This document shows, one piece after another, positions 34,085 to 42,924 of a DNA stretch of 64,000 nt. The position numbers and the translations under genes are program-made. The stretch lies in the NCBI RefSeq assembly GCF_010093815.1, contig NW_022985555.1:618186-682185 (forward strand), read 5' to 3'. The notes under the pieces were generated by a model. That model was given only the letters and a program-made list of their open reading frames with translations, had not been told where the DNA came from and did not search any database. How positions within the stretch are numbered: the first letter of the stretch is position 1; each line of letters begins with the position of its first letter. The DNA is from Pseudovirgaria hyperparasitica. Its lineage: Eukaryota > Ascomycota > Dothideomycetes > Acrospermales > Acrospermaceae.

Positions 34085-35316
34085 ATGCCGTCGCCCACCA
34101 CAACAAACCCACCGATCGCTATTACTCCTAAACCCAGTCCATCAAATAACACCCACCACCTACGACGCAAACGCTCAAACTCAGACACCCATCTCACGTA
34201 CATCCGCTCGCAATCCGCCCACCGCAGCGCACTCTTTCACTCCGCCGCCACCGCAATGAGCACAGCATCATCATCCACCTCCGACCCACTGACCTCCCTC
34301 CTTGCCAAACACACCTCGCTCCGCACCTACGCCGACACGCTCATTTCGCGCACACATACAGATCCACGCCTGCATCCAATGCAGCGCCGCGACGACGGCT
34401 ACACACACTACGACCGGCTGGCACGCGGGCACAAGCACAAGCACGAGCACGACGAGATTGACGCAACGGCGCGGTGGCGGTTCCGGTGGTATCTTGCGAG
34501 CGGAGAGCGAGGGGAGAACGCGGAAGAGAGCGAGTTGATGGTGTTTGAGGAGCTGCGGGCGTGTGCTGCGGAGACGGCGTGTATTGTGGCGAAGACGAAG
34601 AGGATGGGATTGAAAGGATGGCTTGGGGGCCGGGAATGGGCGTGGGGCGTAGCGGCATTGGCAGTGGGGTATGAGGTGAGTAAGTGTGTGCGAGACAGGA
34701 GGGAAAGGAGAGAGAAGAGCGTGCTGATGATGGTGATGGAGGGCAGGTCCATGATGCTACGCTGTTGCGGTTGAAGGCGCTATTACAATATGGGTTGAGG
34801 AGGTTGGATGAGAGTCCAGGGGCGGAGGGGGCTGTGACAGGCGTGGTGAAGGCTGCGGTAAGGGTCTGGGCAATGCTGGAGCATGATCTGAAGAATGTGC
34901 GGCTGATGTATCTTGTTGATGTGGTGAATGCTTGGAAGGAGAAAATGGCAGTGAGTCGAGCTTATGTGCACTTGCTTCTTTCAGCTGACTCGAGGTCTCA
35001 GGAGGCTCCAGAAGGTCCAAAGCGGAAGAATGTGGACAAAGACGGCTTTCCCTTTCCGTTGGTGTTGGCAGTGCCGCGTACCAGACGCCGCCAGACAGTG
35101 ACGGCTGAGACACCGTTGCCAGACCCATTCCAAGACAACAGTGATAACGAGGAGAGCGGCGATATGCCCTCATCGCCTTTAATATCGGAAAGTGATCGGC
35201 CTGTGGAACATTCCGACGACGAACAGGATGAGGGCTTTGGAAAAGGCATGGAGATTGGGTATGCATTAAAACGAATGAGCTTGAAACCGACTGTGGAAAG
35301 GAGAACGACATCTTGA
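34085..35316 (+). CDS. Unrecognised protein, 369 residues
   Basis: Exons 34085-34675, 34747-34950 and probably 35002-35316. The first ~60 residues are Ser/Thr/Pro-rich. A helical His/Lys/Glu-rich segment follows (HKHKHEHDEIDATARWRFRW). Further helices are EELRACAAETACIVAKTKRMG and WAWGVAALAVGYE, and after intron 1 HDATLLRLKALLQYGLRRLD and VRVWAMLEHDLKNVRLMY. The C-terminus is Pro/Arg-rich then acidic (SDNEESGDM). I recognise no family. The last intron (34951-35001) has good GTGAGT and CAG ends but is 51 nt with no stop in frame, so retention would only add 17 residues (386 in all). Confidence 0.6.
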
Positions 35317-35454
35317 GCAGGCAAAAGCCAGTGTGAAAGGAATCACAAGCACATTGAGACAGGCCCAGAGGTTGTTTTCGGGCTTCCAGGATGAAATGCA
35401 TCATCCTTCCTTTTCAGAGATATATGCCATCAAGTAGCCTAGCTTTCTGAAAAT

Positions 35455-36237
35455 TCATCCGCTCCCTAGAATACTTCTTGACGACTCGCCACCATGCGTT
35501 GCCGCTGTGTTTGGCCTGCTCGGGTCGATGATACTCTCATTTGGCGTCCTCAATGCCTCTGCATAATCCGGAGGCCTCGCCACTGTCCGACCTTCCCCAG
35601 TGAGGGTCCGTAAAGGCATAGCAAAACTATTCCCCTCACTGCCTGGCGGAATTTCTACCTTGGGCACGTACGGAGGTGGTGCTTCTCCATGCTCATTCAG
35701 CCCGTCTTCTCTGCTCGTCCTGCCTGCATTTCCAGTTCGCATCGCCCTCGTGCCATTGATCCAGCGCCGCGAATTCGACCAGCCATTAAGATCCCTCGCG
35801 AGAACGCTCGTGCTCGTGTTGCGATTCTCCAGCTTCTGCCGTCTCCTCCTCTTTGTCAGAATATAAACACCAACGGCTACAATTATGGCCAGAAGGACGA
35901 GGAAGACGAAATAGTAGTTGAGTATACTCTGGTGCTGCTTGTCCACAGGATCCTCGTTGTACGAGCCCGTGCTACCAATTGCGTTTGGCTGTGCGGATGG
36001 AGAGGGTCGCGGTGTCTGCACGATTTCGCTCAGCGTGGAGCTAGCTGTCGTTGTGGATAGTGTAGAGCTAGTGAAGGAGATACTTGATCGGGGAGTCGTG
36101 GCAACGGTATTTGAGGAGATGAGTTGGGCGTAGGAGGAGCGTGGTAATATCATCGAGAGGAAGAGCATTGGGGTGCTCAGCGCGGCGAGCGATGAACTTT
36201 GATATATGCATCTACAAGAATGCGTTGAGAGAGCCAT
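35455..36237 (-). CDS. Single-pass membrane protein with two PPxY motifs
   Basis: A 260-residue predicted type I membrane protein, single exon. The start chosen is MALSTHSCRC, followed by a hydrophobic stretch (LAALSTPMLFLSMIL) that could be a signal peptide. An upstream in-frame ATG at 36381 would add 48 residues without a signal. The outer segment is Ser/Thr-rich. The membrane span is YYFVFLVLLAIIVAVGVYIL, followed by the stop-transfer TKRRRRQK. The cytosolic tail contains APPPYVP and ARPPDYAE. These are PPxY motifs that bind WW domains of Rsp5/NEDD4-type ubiquitin ligases. The design resembles fungal Mid2/Wsc-like sensors or Rsp5 adaptors, but no family is certain. It is convergent with the preceding gene. 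Confidence 0.7.
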   Translation of the reverse strand: MALSTHSCRCIYQSSSLAALSTPMLFLSMILPRSSYAQLISSNTVATTPRSSISFTSSTLSTTTASSTLSEIVQTPRPSPSAQPNAIGSTGSYNEDPVDKQHQSILNYYFVFLVLLAIIVAVGVYILTKRRRRQKLENRNTSTSVLARDLNGWSNSRRWINGTRAMRTGNAGRTSREDGLNEHGEAPPPYVPKVEIPPGSEGNSFAMPLRTLTGEGRTVARPPDYAEALRTPNESIIDPSRPNTAATHGGESSRSILGSG

Positions 36238-37077
36238 ATTGGATGCGATCCGGAGTCGTCCGAAGGTCGTCCGGTAGGACGTGTCGTACCTAGTATAGAT
36301 AGAGACCTGGTACAAGCAGAGATGCAGATGGAGCTCGGAAGTCGCGGACTGGATGATAAGGAAGGTGGAGAAGACGTGCAAAAGCTAAGAGGAGACTGAA
36401 GTTTGTTACATGTTTAGTGAGACTTCCACGTCTTCTGGTTTTAAGGAAGGATATGCAACGCCGGCGGGTGAAGCTTATTGCAGTGGCATGTTTATTTATA
36501 ATCGTAGACAAGATACTCGAACGACCACGAAACCAGACAAGCTCAAGCCTATCGGTCATAATTAGTGGGTGACAAAGCTCTGTGAACACGTCTGATTGGT
36601 GAGTTCCCCACCAGATGAACATCCAATCATGCCTCATCATCTTATATTACATACAAAATAAGGATATGTCTAGCCATTTTCAGGACTTGATAATTATATA
36701 CCAGTATGTCCATAGATTGTCGTTTTGTATATTGTTGGGATCTATTATGACGTGCAGTAATAGTATCCTGACACTCTGGGAGTGATTATCTTGTTTTCTG
36801 TGGGGTGATTGCTCTGCGCTGGGAGGTGGTCCATGCTCGAGGATGCCGGAACTGTCGGAGTATCGATCAAGTACCTTGATGTCTGAATATTCCAACGTCA
36901 ACCCATTTCAATCCATCTACAGATACACACTCTGTCTAATATCTTGACCTATCTGACCGATATTTTTACACAATATTTCGAATATTCGCACCTGTCCCAA
37001 CGACGTCATTACTGCGACTCGGCAAGGCAATTCAATCACCGCGGACTCTGAATAAGCATTGCTATCTTGTTCACAAC
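36238..37077. other. Divergent promoter region (membrane protein / TFB5)
   Basis: 840 bp, AT-rich. Two CCAAT-type sites are visible: TGATTGGT near 36593 on the plus strand and CCAAT near 36626. No gene was recognised. Confidence 0.4.
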
Positions 37078-37398
37078 ATGGTTCGCGCTACAAAAGGTTC
37101 GGGATATCGAGGCACAATATCGGCTCTTGACTGACCTTTCCAGGTGTTCTCGTACAATGCGATGCCTCGATCAAAGCAATCATTCTCAAAATTGACGCGG
37201 GGAACAGCGATTTCATCATCGAGGAGCTGGATGACGAGACCCTCTTGGTCAAGGAAAACAAACTCAAAGAACTCCAAATGTTGCTTAAGAAGGTAAGCTT
37301 TGGTTCCTTGAGTGCACAGCGTGATCACACTAGTAACGGCCTCAAAATAGCAACTAGACGACACGCTCAAATATCCCGAAGAATCTGATTCAGATTAA
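37078..37398 (+). CDS. TFB5: TFIIH subunit Tfb5 (TTDA/GTF2H5)
   Basis: A 71-residue subunit of TFIIH that stabilises Tfb2 and stimulates the Ssl2/XPB ATPase in transcription and nucleotide excision repair. Exons 37078-37096, 37144-37292 and 37351-37398 join in phases 1 and 0. The family core is plain: GVLVQCDASIKAIILKID, then FIIEELDDETLLVKE, then a helix reading LKELQMLLKKQLDD. The length equals that of yeast Tfb5 (72) and human TTDA (71). The first intron has a weak donor (GTTCGG). The gene is too split to appear as a long frame and overlaps no other gene. It is convergent with the GFA-domain gene. Confidence 0.93.
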
Positions 37399-37571
37399 TC
37401 ACAACATGCGCCAGGACCATATCAGGCCTGTTCTAGTCTTCAGGGGCAGATATTTCACACCTTTCCAGGACTATCGCTCACAGAATGAGATTCATGCATC
37501 ATTATTCGGTCGAATGCTCGAAGTTCTGCTACCTGACAACTATATACATATCGTCCTCAGCCGAACATCAC

Positions 37572-38028
37572 TCAAGGCATGCCCTCCTTCTGCTCAGCAC
37601 CCTCAATCGGAGGCAGCCATTCAACACGGTGCTTCGTGTAAAGCTCCACAGCCGGCTTATAGTTGTTCAATCCATTAGGGTCGTCGAGGGTGCCGATTTT
37701 GAGGACTTTAGCGTCGCCAAAGGTAGCGGTTTCTCTCCAGAGCGTGGTTCCACAGTCGCCGCAGAGGTAATTTTTCGGAGATGCACCGCTGTCAGCAGTT
37801 ACGGTTTTCGTCTTTGGCGTACCAGAGATAAGCTTGAAGCCTTCGCCAGGCACGATGATGTTGGTGCTGTAGGTGGACCCAGACATCTTCCGGCAATCAA
37901 GACAATGGCACAAAGCCTGTTTGATGTTAGCACAGTCATTCAGTCACATCAATACAACATGCCTTAGCGATTGGGTCGCCCTCATACGAGTACTTGATGT
38001 TCTGGCAAAAGCAAGATCCGGTCGGCAT
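37572..38028 (-). CDS. GFA/CENP-V-type zinc protein
   Basis: A 136-residue protein of the glutathione-dependent formaldehyde-activating (GFA) fold. Exons 38028-37963 and 37916-37572 join in phase 0. Zinc ligands are visible in order: GSCFC near residue 6, CHCLDC near 25 and CGDCG near 73. The family contains formaldehyde- or glutathione-linked enzymes and CENP-V, but many fungal members have no known substrate. The only intron must use a GC donor (AAG|GCATGT), because GT donors nearby do not keep the frame into ALCHCLDC. The start MPTGSCFC places the first CxC at the usual distance from the N-terminus. Confidence 0.88.
37917..37962 (-). other. GC-AG intron in GFA-domain gene
   Basis: The donor is AAG|GCATGT, the acceptor AAACAG, and the intron is 46 nt. 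It shows the same T-to-C donor variant as the TBC intron. Confidence 0.75.
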
Positions 38029-38847
38029 ATTGAAGTAGTTTCTTTGGAGTGTGAAATGTTAGGGAATGGAGAACAAAGTATGGAATACTTGCTTGAAACG
38101 AATTGACACCTATTTATATAGCGAAGTCTTCGGCGAGCTTACGGCTGTGTGGTGGAGAAGGCCTGGGCGGGGTAAGATCCGTAAGTTCTGGTGTCCATCC
38201 TGTCGATGCCAGGCCCGATCAATTAGCTTATGGTCCATAGCTACAGCTCAAGATAGGTCAGGGACGCCCCGGGTTGCCGGAAGGGCACGTCAGACACTGC
38301 CTCGGACCGGACGCGCAGTGTATTTGGAATCTTGGATATCAGGCATGCAAATCTACACCGCTAGACATGGGATTATCTTTCTATTAATGAACCTGGCAGC
38401 GGTATGGTGTACGTTTCCTGTGAGACAAGGGTACTTGCGAAAGCTGGAATCATAACGGGCTGAGAGAAGGGGACAGGATGTAGTAGCTTCGACCTTCGTT
38501 ATACGAGTTTCTGTAGCACAAGCACTTTAATGCTACATGAGGTTCACACACCACAGTGCGATGATGATAGTATAGCGTCAAGATGGGTTGACTGTGCTTG
38601 CAGCTTTGCATTAACTGGCCACTACTACCTAGGTAATTATCTAAGTAGAATCTAAGCTTCCTTTCTGCCTTGGTGCCTCACGAACGACCATCGCTTAACG
38701 TGCTCTTTTGGGACTAGAACGCACATTTTCGTCGGCGACACCGTTGCGGCAGCCGAAGTGAGGATTGGAACTTTGCTCTGTCTCAATACCACCCGACACA
38801 TTTGCTCTCTCACACCACCAACTCTCCTGCTGCAGTCTCGATCCAAC
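38029..38847. other. Divergent promoter region (GFA / RACK1)
   Basis: 820 bp. An open frame at 38066-38455 looks like a chance frame. The CT-rich sequence before 38848 is the likely RACK1 leader. No other element was seen. Confidence 0.4.
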
Positions 38848-40097
38848 ATGGCTGAGCAATTGGTACTCCGTGGCACCCTCGAGGGCCACAGCGGTTGGGT
38901 CACCTCCCTAGCCACCTCCCTCGAGAAGTGAGATATTCGCTGTCAAGCAAAAAGAGCATGTCGAATTGACACTATGATAGCCCCAACATGCTCCTCTCCG
39001 GAAGTCGCGACAAGACTCTGATCATCTGGAACCTGACCCGCGACGAACAGGCCTACGGCTACCCGAAGCGAAGCCTCCACGGCCACTCCCACATCGTTTC
39101 TGACTGTGTATGTTGATACTGTGGATCGGGAGGAAGATTAGGTACTGATATGCGTTAAAGGTCATCTCGTCGGACGGCGCTTACGCTCTCTCATCTTCCT
39201 GGGATAAGACGCTGCGTCTGTGGGAACTGTCCACTGGTGCAACTACCCGCCGGTTCGTCGGCCACACCAACGATGTCCTCTCCGTTTCTTTCTCCGCCGA
39301 CAACCGTCAAATTGTGTCTGGATCGCGCGACCGAACAATCAAGCTCTGGAACACCCTCGGAGACTGCAAATACACCATCACCGAAAAGGGCCACACCGAG
39401 TGGGTGTCATGCGTGCGATTCAGCCCGAACCCCCAGAACCCGGTAATCGTCAGCGCTGGCTGGGACAAGATGGTCAAGGTCAGTGGATTATCAGGACTCT
39501 ATATGTGGAGCGCCCACTCCCCCTATTCAAATGATGTTGCACTTTTAGTATTTGCTACTTCAGAGCCTTCGGGCCATGAGACCAATCTTCACCTATTGCC
39601 CTGATTACCTTTTACCCCGTAAACTTGAATCGCAGCTCGTACACGCGACATAGTGCTAATAGTCAGCTTAGGTATGGGAACTCGCTTCCTGTCGCATTCA
39701 GACGGACCACATTGGACACACCGGCTACATCAACACCGTCACCATCTCCCCTGACGGTTCTCTCTGTGCCTCTGGTGGCAAGGACGGCACCACCATGCTC
39801 TGGGATCTCAACGAGTCAAAGCACCTGTACTCTCTCACCGCTGGTGACGAGATCCACGCCCTCGTTTTCTCCCCTAACCGCTACTGGCTGTGCGCCGCCA
39901 CCGCCAGTGACATCATCATCTTTGACCTCGAGAAGAAGAGCAAGGTGGATGAGCTCAAGGTTGATTTCATGGAAGTCGGCAAGAAAAGCCGGGCACCCGA
40001 GTGTGTCAGCTTGGCATGGAGCCCTGATGGCCAGACTCTGTTCGCTGGATACACTGATAACAAGATTCGCGCATGGGGCGTCATGTCAAGAGGTTAA
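38848..40097 (+). CDS. CPC2: RACK1 homologue (Asc1/Cpc2), 40S ribosomal scaffold
   Basis: A seven-bladed WD40 protein bound to the 40S head near the mRNA exit, acting in translation quality control and signalling. Exons 38848-38927, 38981-39107, 39161-39478 and 39672-40097 encode 316 residues, the usual RACK1 length. WD repeats are recognisable by their blade ends ([46 protein letters not shown]). The start [19 protein letters not shown] is typical of fungal Cpc2. The third intron is 193 nt, four times longer than the others, and contains a box C/D snoRNA. It is convergent with the isomerase gene. Confidence 0.97.
39529..39607 (+). ncRNA. U24: Intronic box C/D snoRNA, probable U24 (snR24)
   Basis: The RNA lies inside RACK1 intron 3 on the sense strand. 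Box C is ATGATGT (39531-39537), D' is CAGA (39561-39564), C' is ATGAGAC (39576-39582) and D is CTGA (39601-39604). The segment just before D', TATTTGCTACTT, is like the guide region of yeast and human U24 as I recall it. In S. cerevisiae U24 is encoded in the intron of ASC1, the RACK1 gene, so host and position agree. U24 directs 2'-O-methylation in large-subunit rRNA. The terminal stem is weak, so the ends are approximate. Confidence 0.8.
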
Positions 40098-40291
40098 ATG
40101 TGTCGAGGAGAGTTGGGAATTAGGTATGGCATTTCTGAGGAATTCTATTGGCACCTAGGGGCTGCTGTAGCTGTAGCTTTCTCTGGCGTCGGAGTGAATA
40201 AAATGATCAACACTTCAAGAAGCGAGTGCTTGATACTTTCAGTCTAACGTGACCTTCAACTCATATTCTGTGCTGTCCATGAACCTATGCG

Positions 40292-41374
40292 CTACAACTT
40301 CTCAAAAGTCGGCGTCTTCCCCTTTTTCAGTCCGGAGAAGATCGCCTTCTTCACATCCTCTGTCTGCAACATAGCCGCATTCCACACCGCCGTATATTTT
40401 AATCCCTCCTCCACCGTCCGATCCCGCGAATAATTCAATAATTCTTTTGTCCCAACCACTGCCACGGGACTCTTACTCGCGATGACCCTCGCCAACCCCA
40501 ACGCCACCTCTACACCCTCCTCCTTACTCGCCAGCACACGGCTTACAAACCCCTGCTGCAGCGCCTCCTCAGCACCGAACACACGCGCCGTCAAACATAC
40601 ATCCTTGATCCAACTCGCACTTCCGACCACCTTCGGCAACCGGCTCAGCGTGCCCACATCCGCCGCAATCCCTATATCGACCTCCTTGACACACATTGCG
40701 GCATCCGCCACACACAACCGCACATCACACGCCGTGCTCAGGTCGATCGCCATCCCGTAGCTGTACCCATGCAGCAGCGCAATCACAGGCTTCGTGCACT
40801 TCTCTATCGCGCTGACACAGGCTTGGTAGTGCGCGATGTGCGCGTTGTGCGAGAAGGCGATGCGTGCAGCGTCGCGTGTCGATGAGGGCGAAAAGACCGG
40901 GCCTTGCGAGGCCGCGGTCACGTCGAGGCCTGCGGTGAAGGCTTTTGGGCCGGCACCTGAGAGAAGAATGACGCGGACGTCCGGGGACGTTGAGAGGCGG
41001 GTGAAGATGGCGCCGATGGTGTTGAACATGCTGGTTTCGCATTGGTTAGTGGGAGGTATTTTCTTGGTAATGTCGATCGAGAGGAGGGGGACTGTGTTTG
41101 TTCATGTCCTTCGCTCTTGCGATATACGTGTATGTGTTGGTGTATCATTTCCATAACGTTCCTGCGCTCCAAGTATTGCAAGTAGACGAATACAACGACA
41201 CGACACCACCAAGATGAATATCCTTCCCCCTCAAAATCCCAAAGTAAAAACTGAAATCTCTACATACGAGTCCGTGAATGAATTCAATTTCTCCGGCCTG
41301 TTGATCTCGACATGTGCAATATACTGCTCCAGGAACGTGACTTTGAAGTCTGCGTACTCATATGTCTCTGCCAT
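40292..41374 (-). CDS. Enoyl-CoA hydratase/isomerase, dienoyl-CoA isomerase type (ECH1)
   Basis: Crotonase-fold enzyme, probably a delta3,5-delta2,4-dienoyl-CoA isomerase used in beta-oxidation of unsaturated fatty acids. Exons 41374-41268 and 41030-40292 join in phase 2 and give 281 residues. Signatures are NRPEKLNSFTDSMF across the junction, KAFTAGLDV (oxyanion hole), YGMAIDLSTACDVRL, KEVDIGIAADVGTLSRLPK (the acidic residues of ECH1) and GTKELLNYSRDRTVEEGL. It ends in FEKL, only weakly like a peroxisomal PTS1, and the N-terminus shows no mitochondrial presequence. The intron is long (237 nt) compared with its neighbours and has no obvious snoRNA boxes. Confidence 0.9.
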
Positions 41375-42924
41375 GTTGGTGTATGTGTATGATGCGTTCG
41401 TACAGATTGTGGTATGTCTGTGAGGAGGAAATGAACATATAATCAGTGTGGTGTTCTTGTATGTATATGTATCATACGTGAGACTCGGGTACAGATGTGT
41501 GGCAGGGATGTTCGGCACTAGGGCGGAGGGGGCCGAGGTTTAGGTAGCCAGGACAGTCTTAGGACTCTATGGATGGGTACTGGGAAAGTGACAAGTGGTT
41601 GTTTCTGCAATATGTAAACTCGAAATTATGAGATTATCAGTCTTCTCATGCTAGTAAGGCCGTGTTAAAAACCGTTTTGTAAACTAGATTCCAGTGCTCA
41701 ATTAGTGAAGTATATCTTCTTCGACGAAAACACCATGTGCTCACTCGAGGGGAGAAACTATCATTTTTGCCATACTTTAGCAACCACTTATATTACAAGC
41801 TTGCTACCGAATGAGTATATTGTGAGACTTGTTAGTTAGTCTAGAGGGATATTGCGAATCGTTCTGAGCCTCAAAGCCATTGAGAATCGCGAGTATATAA
41901 ATTCATCGAAAGCATGATTGGAGTTCTTCGCTGCTCTGTGCTTTTGGTGATTGATGAAATATAGGGTAAGAAACGAGTTCTTTTTCCTACCACTTGTCTT
42001 TTCGCAGTCATTGTCTGGTCCTAGCAGACCTCGTCTAGCCACCTTGGTATCTGGACAATACATCAGGAGTAAGAATGAGAAGAAGACTCCTTCTCCTGTG
42101 TGAGCACGGGTCGATCTGCAGACATCCTCAATACCTCTCCTGAAGTCGCATGACTTATCACATCGGAGTGGTATGCTGATACCAGATGGTCCGAACCATG
42201 ACTTGGTTTGATCATATTTTCTAGTCGTGTATTGCTTCTAGGTCAGTACCTGTTTGCAAAGAGCCTCAACCTGCTGTACTATGTGACAAGTCATACCAAT
42301 AGGGTTTATGTTGTGAAATAGCACCTAATCAGTCACAGAGAGAGTTATGTCGAGCGGTATGTAGTTTCATAATGAACCCACTCGCATGTGAATCAACAGC
42401 AGCCGAAAGGAATGTCGATTACTTGACCAGACTAGGTGCCCTACGCTGTGAGTGCTTTTCATTGTCCAGGTAATACCTTTGGTCAGGAGTATCAGGATGG
42501 GGATACGTGTCTCTATAGGCGTACTGTGATAAGTCTGGAGGAATGTGAGAAGTCTTTGATATGCGAAGGATAGTTGCATGCGTAGAGCTCTTCTAGTGGT
42601 TCGACTTAGACTTATAGTTTCATGTGTCGAGTAAAGAACCATTGCAAAGACTTCTGCTCTGTCTAGCCACTTTTTGCGCTGTAGAGAAGCAGTCTTGCTT
42701 CTAGAAGTATTGAAGGGTATGTTTTTGACAGCCCAACGGCCTTCAGCGTCCGTTCGTGCATACTGCTTGCTGGAGTTCGAGGCTCTTTAATATTAAATCT
42801 TGGCCACCGCTAGATATAAGCAGGGCCCTCAATGTGACCTATACGGTGTCCAACTATAAGACGCCATTCCAGGTTGTGGTCAGAGCACCCAATATATGAG
42901 CCAAGAATAACCTCTACCAGGGCT
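41375..42924. other. 1.5-kb intergenic region
   Basis: Small minus-strand frames at 41836-42063 and 42367-42642 have no recognisable content. No repeat, tRNA or regulatory element could be assigned. Confidence 0.4.

Noticed and set aside
38066-38455. 129-codon frame upstream of RACK1
   Set aside because: It overlaps the 5' region of the GFA gene, starts inside its leader and has no family-like segment.
40292-40300. Peroxisomal PTS1 on the isomerase
   Set aside because: The C-terminal EKL has Glu at the -3 position, outside the usual [SAC][KRH]L set. It is too weak to claim location.
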